Of a stretch of 64,000 bases of DNA, positions 1-11,339 are shown one piece after another. The stretch covers positions 115,235,195 to 115,299,194 of the forward strand of contig CP136065.1 of assembly GCA_032622095.1 (NCBI GenBank), given 5' to 3'. The notes beneath the pieces are model-generated. The model saw only the letters and a program-made list of their open reading frames with translations. It was not told the origin of the DNA and ran no database searches. The DNA is from Siphonodentalium dalli. Its lineage: Eukaryota > Mollusca > Scaphopoda > Gadilida > Siphonodentaliidae. Position 1 is the first letter of the stretch. The number at the start of each line of letters is the position of its first letter. The position numbers and the translations under genes were made by a program.

Positions 1-1133
1 AGTATTACTCTAAAATCTCCATTACATGGAGCAAAATAAAGAGCGTATACGATGTATTCTTTTCATAAATTATATGTATTTTGACTCCTGTAAATAGTCT
101 GTTATACAGATGAACCGTGTACCACGTGACGGTCTCGCAAAAGGTGTATACACATGTATTCAATGTATTCTTTAATAAGTCATTTCTCTATTATTTTCGT
201 TCATTTTAGTAGTAATATTGGTAGAAATGTAGTCTGAAATCGTCTGTATAGCGTCATATAGCTTTATTGGTGAATACGTCCATATTTCTTAAAGTACAGT
301 ACATATTCATAATGTCAGGCATTATCAGCCAACTATTTATAGAAATACCTGTTATATGAGATCATATCGTAGCTGAATCTGGGATGCGACCTACCTCAAC
401 GGCGAAGTGCGCTCAAATGAAGTTACACATATTATATGAGCCATTATATGGATCGATGAGGTGTTATCTCAGTATGTCCGTACAATATTAGTGAACTACA
501 CCCCCTACCTATTACGTATACCAAGCGAGCGAAACAAACATGACATATCGATTATGTATATATAGTGATGAATCTATGCCTGGTCTCACAGACAAATGTT
601 CATATTTAGAGTAAATACATATGTGTATCCTTTAATGTAATGTCAGCAAATGTATAGAAACGCAGCGTTCAAAATAGTAAAAAGTATACATTTTTTACTT
701 AAAATTTCATTGTTTATGGTTAATTTCCTGTTATGAAACGTGTCATTTTATAAACGCGTAATACGCAATAAAAAAAATACCTGTTTGACAAAACTTTTAA
801 ACGCTATTATGACTATATTTGGCGAATAAAAAAGGGGCTATTTGACGTAGTACAACAACGCGAAATGACTACTTTTTTAAACGCGAATTTGAAACAAAAC
901 TAATATACAAAAGAATTTTAAACAAAACTAATATACAAAAGAATTTTAAACTAAATAATAAGTTTGGTTGATGTATTTTCTCACAAAGAAGCGCTCGTAT
1001 ACGATGTAGCGGTATGTTACAGAGTTATCGTTCTTTTCGAGGCTAAAAAAAGCGCAGACCGGCCCCTCCCTCTCCCCCCGTTTTAAAAGGGGCGGGGTTA
1101 AGGGGAGCGATCGCGCGTCACGAAAAAATGTCA
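1..1133 (+). repeat. Left arm of 3.6 kb inverted repeat
   Basis: This arm is the reverse complement of 2461-3593. Base 1 pairs with 3593 and base 1133 with 2461, with only a few substitutions visible by eye. The arm is AT-rich apart from a GC-rich inner block at about 1050-1120. No transposase or other recognisable protein is encoded. The outer limit is not certain because the window begins at base 1. The architecture fits a foldback-type or very long TIR element. A palindromic segmental duplication is the alternative. Confidence 0.9.
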
Positions 1134-2460
1134 TAGAAGAAAAGTATAAGTCAGAGGAAATGGATGGGGGAAACGACACAGTATGAGGGGTAATGGAGTG
1201 TGGGAAATAGGGATGGGATGATATGACCGTGTATTAATTGGAGATGATAATGGATTAGGTAGTGTACACTGTTCATGGTTTTTAATATATGAATTAACAT
1301 ATAGTGAAGAGCTTAGGAGGCTAGGAAAAGCCACTCAATATAGGTTTATACATGTATATGGTGCAAAAAGGGGAAGGAGATGGGGAGAGCGAGAGGCAAG
1401 AAATTGGGGCAGAAGGGTATAATTTGGAGAAAACATTGAGGTGTAAGCCTTACTTTCCTAGGAAAACATTGGGATTGTTGTGGGTAGAACAGAGGTAAAA
1501 TAAGAGTTGTATAAAATGGGAAAAGGGAGACATGAAAAGAATGAAAGGGAAAAAGGGGTAAAAGGGCAGTGGGAGAGTGTATAGAGGTGTATAGCGAAGA
1601 TATAGGAGGCTAAGAAAAGCCACTAAACAGAGGTTTATACATGTGTAAAAAGGGGAAGGCGATGGTGAGAGGCAAGTAAATGGGAGCAGAAGGGTATAAT
1701 TTGGAGAAAACATTGAGTAGTAAGCATTATTTTCCTAGGAAAACATTGGGATTGTTGTGGGAAGAACAAAGTGTTTAGAGGTACAAAAGGGGAAGGTAAA
1801 AAAGAATGAAAGGTGGTTATGTGGATAAAGGTAAATGGGGTATTGGGTACAATGAATAGAGGTGTATAGCGGAGAGCTGGGGTGGGGGACATGTACATAA
1901 TTAAAGTAGATGAGATAAGAATAATCATTGAGTATATACCTAAATCATATGAAATGTGGGGGTTTTGCTTTGGAAGGAGAGGGGTAACTATGATTGCAGA
2001 CAGTAATTAGAGGGTAAGAGCCGGCAAGGGGCATAAAATAGTATAGAAAATAAAATGGTATCAGGTAGAGGAAAGCAGAGGGAGTGAGAAAAGAGGGCTA
2101 TAGGGGAAAGGTATAACTAAATCATATCAACTGGGGTGAAGAGGGAACGAGATGGGTAAAAAGGGACATATATATATATAATTTAGGTGTAAGCAGTTGG
2201 TCGAAAACATAGGGGGATGTAACGCGACAAAAGAGTAAACATGAAGCAGAGAATAACTGGAAAGTATTACGTATATGTGTATGAACTTGGGGGTTTGTGT
2301 ATTAAGGACACAGTAGTAAAAAGGAGAACACATGAAGAATGGTGTAAACTTATAGGAAATGACAGGGACATAAGAAGTTCGGAAGGGAAGGGGTTATATT
2401 GGGTAAGGGTAAAAGTAGAATTGTGGTAAATATGTAGAAGGGTTATGTGTAAAATGGGGG
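1134..2460. repeat. Purine-rich spacer of the inverted repeat, with internal tandem duplication
   Basis: The + strand is strongly enriched in G and A over about 1.3 kb. Minus-strand readings are therefore low-complexity Ser/Pro/Phe/Leu strings and are not taken as genes. A unit of about 289 bp is tandemly duplicated, starting at about 1315 and again at 1604. Each copy contains the block TTTCCTAGGAAAACATTGGG. No RNA or protein feature was recognised. Confidence 0.7.
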
Positions 2461-3593
2461 TGACATTTTTTCGTGACGCGCGATCGCTCCCCTTAACCCC
2501 GCCCCTTTTAAAACGGGGGGAGAGGGAGGGGCCGGTCTGCGTTTTTTTTAGCCTCGAAAAGAACGATAACTCTGTAACATACCGCTACATCGTATACGAG
2601 CGCTTCTTTGTGAGAAAATACATCAACCAAACTTATTATTTAGTTTAAAATTCTTTTGTATATTAGTTTTGTTTAAAATTCTTTTGTATATTAGTTTTGT
2701 TTCAAATTCGCGTTTAAAAAAGTAGTCATTTCGCGTTGTTGTACTACGTCAAATAGCCCCTTTTTTATTCGCCAAATATAGTCATAATAGCGTTTAAAAG
2801 TTTTGTCAAACAGGTATTTTTTTTATTGCGTATTACGCGTTTATAAAATGACACGTTTCATAACAGGAAATTAACCATAAACAATGAAATTTTAAGTAAA
2901 AAATGTATACTTTTTACTATTTTGAACGCTGCGTTTCTATACATTTGCTGACATTACATTAAAGGATACACATATGTATTTACTCTAAATATGAACATTT
3001 GTCTGTGAGACCAGGCATAGATTCATCACTATATATACATAATCGATATGTCATGTTTGTTTCGCTCGCTTGGTATACGTAATAGGTAGGGGGTGTAGTT
3101 CACTAATATTGTACGGACATACTGAGATAACACCTCATCGATCCATATAATGGCTCATATAATATGTGTAACTTCATTTGAGCGCACGTCGCCGTTGAGG
3201 TAGGTCGCATCCCAGATTCAGCTACGATATGATCTCATATAACAGGTATTTCTATAAATAGTTGGCTGATAATGCCTGACATTATGAATATGTACTGTAC
3301 TTTAAGAAATATGGACGTATTCACCAATAAAGCTATATGACGCTATACAGACGATTTCAGACTACATTTCTACCAATATTACTACTAAAATGAACGAAAA
3401 TAATAGAGAAATGACTTATTAAAGAATACATTGAATACATGTGTATACACCTTTTGCGAGACCGTCACGTGGTACGCGGTTCATCTGTATAACAGACTAT
3501 TTACAGGAGTCAAAATACATATAATTTATGAAAAGAATACATCGTATACGCTCTTTATTTTGCTCCATGTAATGGAGATTTTAGAGTAATACT
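2461..3593 (-). repeat. Right arm of 3.6 kb inverted repeat
   Basis: Near-perfect inverse copy of 1-1133. The last ~160 bp of this arm is homologous to the second half of the ~330 bp units that follow at 3594-4251, so the arm grades into a tandem array on this side. A short reading frame in the GC-rich block occurs in both arms simply because the arms are copies; it is not supported as a gene. Confidence 0.9.
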
Positions 3594-4251
3594 ATGAATG
3601 AACCAGTATACATCAAGCAAATAGACGCGTCCACATAGTAGGTCTGTTACACACCAATGTGTTGACGCCTCTGTATTAACAGAGAGCTTGGATTATATAC
3701 GAATGAATTGCAAAAACATATGTGATATACACATGCTTTCACATAGTAGACCTATCGTGAAACTGTCACGTTGTACATGGTTACTCTGTATAACAGACTA
3801 TATTTATGGGAGTTACAATACATATAATTGATGGAAAGAAATCACTAAGCATTTATACACCAGTCTACGCCATACACGCTCTTTAGTTTGCTCCATGCAA
3901 TGGAGATTTCAGAGTAATAATATGAATGGCCTAGTATACATCAAGTAAATACACGCATTCACATAGTAGGTCTTTTCCACACCAATGGTTTGATGCCTGT
4001 GTATTAACAGAGAGGTTGGATTACGTACGAATGAACGGTAAAAAGAATATGTGATATGCACATGTTTTCACATGGTATGCCTATCGTGAGACTTCCACGT
4101 GGTACATGTTTACTCGGTATAACAGACTATATTTATAGGAGTTACAATACATGTAATTGATAAAAAGAAATAACTAAGTATTTATACACCAGTCTACATC
4201 ATATACGCTCTTTATTTCACTCCATGTAATGGAGATTTTAGAATAATAATA
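3594..4251 (+). repeat. Two tandem ~330 bp repeat units
   Basis: Units run about 3594-3921 and 3922-4251. Each contains, in order, a block with TATACATCAAG, a block with AACAGACTATATTTAT, and an end with ATGGAGATTT followed by GAGTAATA or a close variant. The second half also matches the end of the inverted-repeat arm just upstream. A diverged copy lies at 5515-5730, on the other side of the 201-codon ORF. Confidence 0.8.
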
Positions 4252-4347
4252 TGTAATATGACTAGTATACATCAAGTTGTTGTACGGTTGTTATCATACC
4301 GCTTGTCCGTGTATAGTTAAATTGAACGACGGGTTTTGATTGGTTGT

Positions 4348-4355
4348 TATAAATA
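4348..4355 (+). promoter_or_regulatory. Possible TATA box (TATAAATA)
   Basis: TATAAATA lies 168 bp upstream of the ATG at 4523. An inverted CCAAT (ATTGG, 4339-4343) sits just before it. The position suits an RNA polymerase II start at about 4380 with a ~140 nt 5' leader, but the sequence is AT-rich and the match could be chance. Confidence 0.35.
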
Positions 4356-4522
4356 GTATAATAAGAAATAAATACTTTTCCGAACGTCTTTAGAGTGTGA
4401 ACGCTATGTACAGTATGAGCACCGATTGTATAACACTGGTGCTAATTTTGTGAGAAACTCACGATCAATACCCTGTGTTGTAGTGGATTACCTCGAATAA
4501 ACAGAGTGTTTCGTAAGGACTT

Positions 4523-5128
4523 ATGGAGGTAATTGATATGCTACCAGCAGAAATGCGTCAGAAAGTGTACAAAGCATTAGTTAACTCATCAACACTATGT
4601 GAAGAAATCAAGAATGAATTACAGCAAACTTGGTTTCGAAGGGAGGAGAAGCTAATAATAAAGTTAATTTTGGAAGGACATTTTGTTGATGGTAGAGAGA
4701 GATTGGAATCTTTGTTGGAGAGAACAGAATTTGAAACAGATTTCTTACTAGATATTGTGGATCAACTGTTCTCTGACTGTTGGCTAATTAGAGGTATTGC
4801 TAAAAATAACGATATACGTGGGATTCGTGAACTCGTTGGAGATAACTTTGTTCGAATTTCTGTTTACAAGGACGTGTTTTTCAATGAAAGAAGTCGGATA
4901 TTCGAAGAAGAAACATCAATATGCGGTTACATCATTCTCCCAGAACCTTGTGAAATTTTCACGATTGAAAAGATGTTTAATGAACAACTAGTATTGGATT
5001 ACATTGTAAACACAACTAAAACTATTTCAGAACTAGATAGTGAACTCATTTGGACCTTGGGAATAATCAGGAATTATGGTGATTATACACTGAAAACTAA
5101 AAAGCTTGGTTCTGAACCACATACCTAA
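4523..5128 (+). CDS. Hypothetical intronless protein, 201 aa
   Basis: I do not recognise this protein. The frame is open for 201 codons in AT-rich DNA, far longer than the background here. The product looks globular and soluble: alternating charged and hydrophobic residues, predicted mainly helical through residue ~115 (for example LLERTEFETDFLLDIVDQLF near 63-82), with no signal peptide, membrane span or zinc-binding cysteine pattern. The start is uncertain. The ATG at 4523 has G at +4 but C at -3; an in-frame ATG five codons later has G at -3. A TATA-like box lies upstream and AATAAA lies 138 bp past the stop, so a single-exon gene is plausible. It sits between copies of the same ~330 bp repeat, so it may be cargo of a mobile element or a retrocopy. 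Helical adaptor folds such as death-fold proteins were considered, but no diagnostic motif supports this. Confidence 0.5.
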   Translation: MEVIDMLPAEMRQKVYKALVNSSTLCEEIKNELQQTWFRREEKLIIKLILEGHFVDGRERLESLLERTEFETDFLLDIVDQLFSDCWLIRGIAKNNDIRGIRELVGDNFVRISVYKDVFFNERSRIFEEETSICGYIILPEPCEIFTIEKMFNEQLVLDYIVNTTKTISELDSELIWTLGIIRNYGDYTLKTKKLGSEPHT

Positions 5129-5265
5129 CTCAGTGATCACTGACGAGTACCACTTACAACCGTAGGCGTCGCTTACCTGTGTTTGCTGAACATACTGCTA
5201 CATACTAGAAATAGGTTACACAGAGCGAGTCAGCAAAACCTGTTCTGTGTGTTAAGTGATCAAAT

Positions 5266-5271
5266 AATAAA
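5266..5271 (+). terminator. Poly(A) signal AATAAA for the 4523-5128 ORF
   Basis: A canonical AATAAA lies 138 bp after the TAA stop of the 201-codon ORF, followed by a T-rich stretch (5290-5301). It is the first canonical signal downstream. Chance occurrence is possible in AT-rich DNA. Confidence 0.4.
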
Positions 5272-5514
5272 GTATAATTTACCTCATTTCCTTCTTCTTT
5301 AGTCATGAATGTACCCCATGCGCTAAAAAATAGCTTACCGTTGGGGATATTGGCTGTGGTGATTTAACCATCGACTAGTTTATTAGAAGCTGTGTTTCGT
5401 ATAGTGATGTATATGAACACTCCAAACAAAAGTATATACGATAATTGGTTACCAATTAAAAAGTTGAACAACAATAAAGAGTTCACGTATATGAAATGAA
5501 CGTTTAAAAAATAC

Positions 5515-5730
5515 ATCTAGTAAATACCCACGTCCATATGCCATGTCTTTTCCAGACCAATGTTTGATACCCACCTATATATACCGTTTTTGGGGAATGA
5601 AATGTGTCCCCATAATAGGTCTTTTGTGACATGAGACTGTCACATGGTCAATCGTTCTTCTGTATAACAGACGATATTTAGAGGATTTAAACTACATATA
5701 CTTGGTGACAAGAATACAGAACCTCAGTTC
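5515..5730 (+). repeat. Diverged copy of the ~330 bp unit
   Basis: Shares the order of blocks seen at 3594-4251: a TCTTTTCCA block followed by ACCAATG, then a GAGACTGTCAC-like block, then TGTATAACAGAC followed by ATATTTA. It is in the same orientation, so the 201-codon ORF is bracketed by direct copies of the unit. Confidence 0.65.
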
Positions 5731-5816
5731 CTACTTCTTTAGGCATAAAATCGCTTGTTATCCCATATCTATAAATAGCTTACCGTGTGGTTTATGAACA
5801 GAACAAAAGGTTTTGT

Positions 5817-6375
5817 AAGACTATAGGTTCATAGAATTACACAGACAAAGACCCTGTGTTTCAGACAATAGATCCATAGAAATATACAGACAAATGGTCC
5901 CGTATTTAAGACAACAGATCCATAGAATTACACTGACAAAGGGTCCCAGAATTAAGACAATAGATTCATAGAATTACACAGACAGAGGCCCCGTATTTCA
6001 GACAATAGGTCCATAGAAATACACAAAGGCTCCGTATTTCAGACAATAGATCCATAGAAATATACAGACGAAAGGTCCCGTATTTAAGACAACAGATCCA
6101 TAGAATTACACTGACAAAGGGTCCCATAATTAAGACAATAGATCCATAGAATTACACAGACAAAGGCCCCGTATTTCAGACAATATGTCCATAGAATTAC
6201 AGACAAAGGCCCCGTATTTCAGACAATAGGTCCATATAATTACACAGACAAAGGCCCCTTATTTCAGACAATAGGTCCATAGAATTACACAGACAATAGA
6301 TCCATAGAAATACGACAAAGGGCCCCAAAATTAAGACTATATGTGCATAGAGACAAAGGCCCCATAAAATGAGGC
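5817..6375 (+). repeat. Minisatellite, ~45 bp unit, ~13 copies
   Basis: The core is GACAATAGATCCATAGAATT, then a variable part ending in a C-rich block and ATTTCA or ATTAA. Some units are shortened to 38-43 bp. Units 2-4 match units 6-8 better than their neighbours, which gives a higher-order period of about 181 bp. There are no unique spacers, so this is not a CRISPR array. Confidence 0.9.
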
Positions 6376-8290
6376 CGCAATATAGACTGTCTACCTGGAT
6401 CTTAGTATGCTTAATCTACCCTCAATATTCTATAGACACGTAATCGATTAGAGAATGAACATCGCTCGGTTAGATTATATGTCCAAATAAGGCCATGGAG
6501 ACCTATCATATTCCAAGTACATAACATTTATGCATAGTTTTAATATGTTATAATTTGAAAGGAAATTTGCCTTATATATAACAAATACGACTGCTTTAAA
6601 CCAGATTTTGACATTCTAAATGATACAAATGCTTGCATATTAGTCAAAGTGAAGAGTGAGGGCGCATTTTTTAAAGTAAATAACACCGTATCATTAACAG
6701 AAACGAAACAATCGACCGCGGGTTACAATACTACGAGCGTCTGTTTTGATGGACACGCTGCATTATATTTAAATGAGGTGTACCTTTAAGGTATAATAGT
6801 CCGCTATTATAGGAAATGGGAGCCATTTATGAAGTGAATAACAATCAATACCTTCATTTCCTACATGAGTACCTCGAATGAATACGTGACGTATAATTTG
6901 AAAGACCCAATGAATTAAATGAACTTTATATGGTTGATACGTCCAACCTGATATGTAATGTATTATCTGATTATATAATTTCCGAAAGTGACGTGTGCCT
7001 TTAAGGCACGTGACCCAAATGTGGTCCAGCGTATGACGCATTTATGAAGTGAATAACACAACGATTACCTTCATTTCGTACAGGGTTACCTCGAATGAAC
7101 ACGCTACGTATAACTTACAAAACGATGGGACCTTCAGATAATTTTGAAAATAAAGAGCGTTTTATTAATGAATAATTAGGTTTAAATCACGGGTACCTTT
7201 AAGGTATGTGAACCAAATGTAGTGTATCGTCTGAACCATTTCTGGAGTAATGACAAAGCAAAACCCTACATTCATACATTGCTGCATCGAATTAACCTGC
7301 GTTTAAATTGAATACCATTTTGTTTAAATGAGCTTACTATGGTTGATATGTTCAACCATATATGTAATGTGTTAACTTGTGCATCGAATGTACGCGTGAC
7401 GTATAACTTTAAGACTAATATGCTAAGAGATGTTGTCATTTAACGTCCATGATGGCAATTTCATATGAATGAAAGCATGCATATTGCTAAAATCAATATC
7501 AAAATTCAGACAATTTTGAAAATAAAGAGCGTTTTTTATTTATTATTTATAGTTCCATTAGGTTTAAATGCTTAATTTTAAACATACTTTAGTAAACGAT
7601 AGAGATTCAGACACTTTTTGAAAATAAAGAGCGTTTATATCGATGGATACGCTGAATTAGGTTAAAGTGACGTGTACCTTTAAGGTAAGTGTCCACAAGT
7701 ATAATAGTACGCTATATGAACCATTTATGAAGTGAATAACAATCAATAACTCCATTCATACATTGTTGCATCGAATGGACAATGTCAGACGGGACAGGTG
7801 GAGATAACTTCAATTTGTTTACAAAGAGTGCATATGTCAAATCTATTATCGATTGTCCAATTGATTGACGCGCATTGAGTAAAAATTTCAAATGAATTAG
7901 ATGAAAGCAGATTTTCGAACTGTTCACGCTGTTTCTTTATGATAAACTTTATATAGTAAATGCAACTGTATATAATAGCGTCTATTGAATATACGCTAGA
8001 TGTTTGCCAAATGACATGTTGTCTGATAAAACAGATAAACTTTTGAATATAATTATTTCCACAATGCTCGGTTTTCATATTCTAAGAACGCGCGATTTGT
8101 GATTCATTTAACCTCCGGAAGGCTCGAATTTTATATGATGTTTAAACATACTGTTGGACGGGAGTGAAATGGTCATATATACACACAACCCATGTATGAT
8201 TATGTTTGTTAATTGACATTTTGGAAAGCAAACGAGATTTAAGAGAATTTCAATAATTATAGCAGTTACACATTCATCATATACATGTGT
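6376..8290. other. AT-rich DNA without recognised genes
   Basis: Outside the repeat block listed separately I see only short frames and AT-rich sequence. Short minus-strand readings near 7712-8078 overlap each other in different frames and show no known motif. Confidence 0.6.
6770..7745. repeat. Dispersed repeat block around near-palindrome ACCTTTAAGGT
   Basis: At about 6779, 6990, 7194 and 7676 the sequence CCTTTAAGG (first C of the pair variable outside it) is followed by a similar ~60 bp stretch, in three cases ending in a TTATGAAGTGAATAACA block. The motif AAAATAAAGAGCGTTT appears between them near 7148, 7519 and 7622. I interpret this as a degenerate tandem array about 200 bp in period. 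No genes are seen. Confidence 0.55.
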
Positions 8291-8317
8291 TGCTCATGTG
8301 TGAGGGTGTGTGAGGGG

Positions 8318-8572
8318 AACATTCAACCAGAAAACGCAGCTAACATTCAACCAGACAAAACTGCTAATATTCAACCATCGAACGCAGCTAATGGTCAACC
8401 AGCAAATGTAGCTAGCATTCAACCAGCGGTTACGGGTACGAAAGTTTACTGAAATATAATTAATAAGCTCCAAAATGACCATCAAAACGGCCCTTCTTCA
8501 CATATTCAACCAGACATAGCAGTTAATATTCAACCAGACATAGCATTTAATATTCAACCATCAAATGCAGAT
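8318..8572. repeat. Short tandem/interspersed repeat with core ATTCAACCAG
   Basis: The core ATTCAACCA, or GTCAACCAG in one unit, recurs about every 23-24 bp in 8318-8425 and again in 8510-8562. It is separated by GCAGCTAA/CATAGCA-like linkers. The ~85 bp between the two blocks is unique. The minus-strand reading is a repetitive Trp-Leu-Asn string that I treat as a by-product. Confidence 0.75.
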
Positions 8573-8625
8573 ATGAATTCCATTGTTCGGGGAACGTGTG
8601 GTGTGGGTGAATAAATTAGTCAGGT

Positions 8626-8850
8626 TTGGGCACGCTTTCGAAAACGCGCGGTCTAAGCAGGTGCACGAGGCGTGCGTGACGCTAAATAATTGTGGCGGGA
8701 CTCCATTGTTTCAGGATAGCGTGGTCTAACCAGGTGACTCTGCAGGTGCAAGATTCCATTGTTTCAGGATAGCGTGGTCTAACCAGGTGACTATGCAGGT
8801 GCATCGAAAACGCGCGGTCTAAGCAGGTGCACGATTCACGTGTGGTTCTA
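8626..8850. repeat. Direct repeats of two ~30 bp modules
   Basis: Module a (CGAAAACGCGCGGTCTAAGC, then AGGTGCACGA) occurs at about 8638 and 8804. Module b (TTTCAGGATAGCGTGGTCTA, then ACCAGGTGACT) occurs at about 8709 and 8761. The order is a-b-b-a. Both modules share GGTCTAA and AGGTG, so they are probably related. Confidence 0.75.
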
Positions 8851-8925
8851 TCATTGGCGCTCGGTTATCAGAATAATTCTGGTGGCCATTGTTGTTCGAA
8901 TAAGGAGGATTTTCGGTACCCTATC

Positions 8926-9056
8926 ATATAATTAAGAATGAGCGACTTTAATTAATTAAAACCTATCAAATAATTAAGAACGAAAAGGAGGGGCTTCATT
9001 AATTCATTCTACCTATCATATAAGTGAGAAGGAAAAGGATGGGTTTTCATACAATA
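8926..9056 (+). repeat. Degenerate ~55 bp tandem repeat
   Basis: Three units begin with ACCTATCATATAATTAAGAA or a close variant and run into GAAAAGGA and a TTTAATTAATT/TTCATTAATTC block. Confidence 0.6.
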
Positions 9057-9215
9057 AGGACCCCTAATAAACCCCTACCATTGGCCCATTAAGACAATAG
9101 GGCGAAACAAAGGGGGACAAAGGACCCATTGACGCAATGTGGAACCTTTAGAAATGGGAGGACCTTAAGACACGCCCCTTTTAGCCCCAGCCAGACGTCC
9201 TATCATCAGGGGATA

Positions 9216-10975
9216 TCGTATATAGTCTAGAAAAGTTCGTATATATATATACCGCATACGACAGTATGCTGAATATGTCATCATATTTAACACGTGGTGT
9301 GTTATGTAAGATTATTTCAACCCTCACCCCAAAATTTATCAAAAAGTCACCGTTTTAGGGAATTCGGCACAATTGAATACAAAAGCACAGGTATTCGGGA
9401 TATGTTTGTGCTACGATATAGCAGTTTACACACTTATAAATACAAAGTAATGAAATGCCATGATTTTGGTGATAAATGTAAAAATTTATAAAATTTACGT
9501 GGAAAATAGACAAAAATCACTCATTTTCAGTTGTTTCGCCCCTCTTAATAGCCGATTATTCAGTATTGCATTGAATGGAAATCCCGTATATAATATACAA
9601 AACTTGTGGAAATATATACTGCATATGATTGTATGATAAGGATGTCATTATTTGCCATAGATGCTATTTGGTGGTATATTGTGTCACCCCCACCCCAAAA
9701 TTCAGAAGAAACAAAATCAGTTTTAGAAATTTCGGTATGGCAGAATACAAAAGCACAACTCCGATTATTTTGTCTACACACTTCGATACAAACATTATGA
9801 TAACGCCATGGTATAATTTACAGATGGCAACATTTCGGAGTTTTCTGATGAAAGTAGACCGAAAATCGTGAAATATAAACTTGTTTTTCCCCTCTAGATG
9901 TGTGATAATTCAATTCCATTTTGAACAATCATTTAGGATAAAAATTCTCAAGAGTTGACGAGACACATAACGCATATGAATGTTTTCGGATTGTATCATC
10001 TTCTGTCACATTTGTTTGGTTACGTTGTTGCACCCATCGCCCCAACAGTACAATACATTGCAAGATGAGACAAACACGGAATATTCCTATACACATTTAT
10101 GCATTATAGACATACATTATCAAGCTGCGGCGTTTGATAGTTACTTGAGTTGAAGAAATTACATCATTGTATATGTTTACTTCGCACAATATAGCTTCAC
10201 AGTTGTATAAGATTATAGATATTGGGAGGTTTAGTGTTTGTTAATAACCAGGTTCATCCACAGTACATGCATGTAACTTGTAACATGTGTTGCCATTACC
10301 AACGAAATCACATGACTCACATGACCATTCCGCTTACACGCACACCATCAAACAACCGTTTAGACGTTTTGTGTCAAATGTGCAGCATTGCGAAATGTGT
10401 ATCAGAGGGGTGTCCAATCTTTATATCAATCGACGAACATAATAATAATGTATAGCATTTGTAAAGCGCCTTTCCCATGAGGCCCAAAGCGCTCAAAGTT
10501 TTACAATTATTACCCTGATGAGCCCGAACATTCAGTAACCATCTACTGCTCCCCGGGGACAGGGGGGGGGGGGGGTACAGCCGGGAGTATGCGAGGATAC
10601 CATATGGCTAGCATACTGACAAGATCTTTCACTGCTCATTATCAGGTACCCTTGTAGTGCATGGGTGGTGCAAAGCAGACACAGTACGAGCGACCTTGCT
10701 CAAGGGTCACAACTTGGCGCGAGATTCAAACAGTGTACAATCCAACAATTGCACATCGCTCAAGTCGGCCAAGCCACTGCTGTGTGGAAACTCATAACAG
10801 ACCACCAGCCAGCCGCGAACTCGCCTCGCTGTGTTGACAGCGAAGACAAGTCCAACGCGCTAACCACTGGACCACGGAGCTCCACATGTGCTTAGTGAAC
10901 TTTTGTTAAATTCATCAGTAGCGGTGACCACGTCGTTACTTTTCCCAAATGGGTTGTTGGTACGAACTACCATTA
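9216..10975 (+). repeat. A1 left inverted arm
   Basis: Inverse of the right arm: 9216-10050 matches 15026-15880 reversed, and 10050-10440 plus 10884-10975 matches 13180-13665 reversed. It is interrupted by a SINE (10441-10883). Two of the ~355 bp subunits remain, each with a polypurine/polypyrimidine tract (CACCCCAAAATT) in the middle. Confidence 0.85.
10441..10883 (-). mobile_element. tRNA-derived SINE
   Basis: Read on the minus strand, it starts with a tRNA-like head: an A-box region (TGGTCCAGTGGTTAGCGCG, about 10858-10876) and a B-box-like AGTTCGCGGC about 50 bp further on. It ends in GGCGCTTTACAAATGCTATA followed by an ATT-rich tail. The inverse arm of A1 and the A2 copy lack it, so they act as empty sites. 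ACAT flanks both ends (10437-10440 and 10884-10887), suggesting a short target duplication. Confidence 0.8.
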
Positions 10976-11211
10976 TAGTAGTACTATACAATATAATTAC
11001 GAGTATATTACATCTTCGTGACATGACTGTGGCAGGGTCATCTGGTCGTTGCGCTTGTCGCGTGCGTTGATGTTTCTCGCGACGTTGGATGGATTGGAAC
11101 TACTTGACAGTGTAAACACGCTTTAGTATGTACTATACCGAATTATAACAAACGGGGAATATAAATGCAACATCAAAGTCAATATTATATATGAAAAGTA
11201 AATCAAATAAG

Positions 11212-11332
11212 TGCCGAAACGTCTTCGATGAAGTGCCGAAACGTCCAAGTAACTGGGCCGAAACAACCAATTGCCGAAACGTCTCGAAAACCAAGTGCCG
11301 AAAGGTCCAGGTGCCGAAAAGTCCTGCAGCCG
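11212..11332 (+). repeat. Short tandem repeat with core GCCGAAACGTC
   Basis: Six variants of GCCGAAACGTC or GCCGAAAGGTC, spaced 18-27 bp apart. Overlapping frames on both strands in this block are repeat artefacts. Confidence 0.8.
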
Positions 11333-11339
11333 GTTGGAT

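Noticed and set aside
946-2648. Several 60-100 codon frames in and near the inverted repeat, including one with LPLTPPLLKRG in both arms
   Set aside because: The spacer frames follow the purine skew and are low in complexity. The LPLTPPLLKRG frame is present twice only because the arms are copies; it resembles a short bacterial repeat-type peptide, but contamination is not supported because the arms are continuous with the animal-type repeats.
5817-6375. CRISPR-like spacing
   Set aside because: The whole ~45 bp unit is repeated, with no unique spacers, in an animal genome. It is a minisatellite.
10810-10883. tRNA gene on the minus strand
   Set aside because: The A and B boxes are those of a SINE head; the acceptor stem does not close, and the copy is an insertion absent from paralogous arms.
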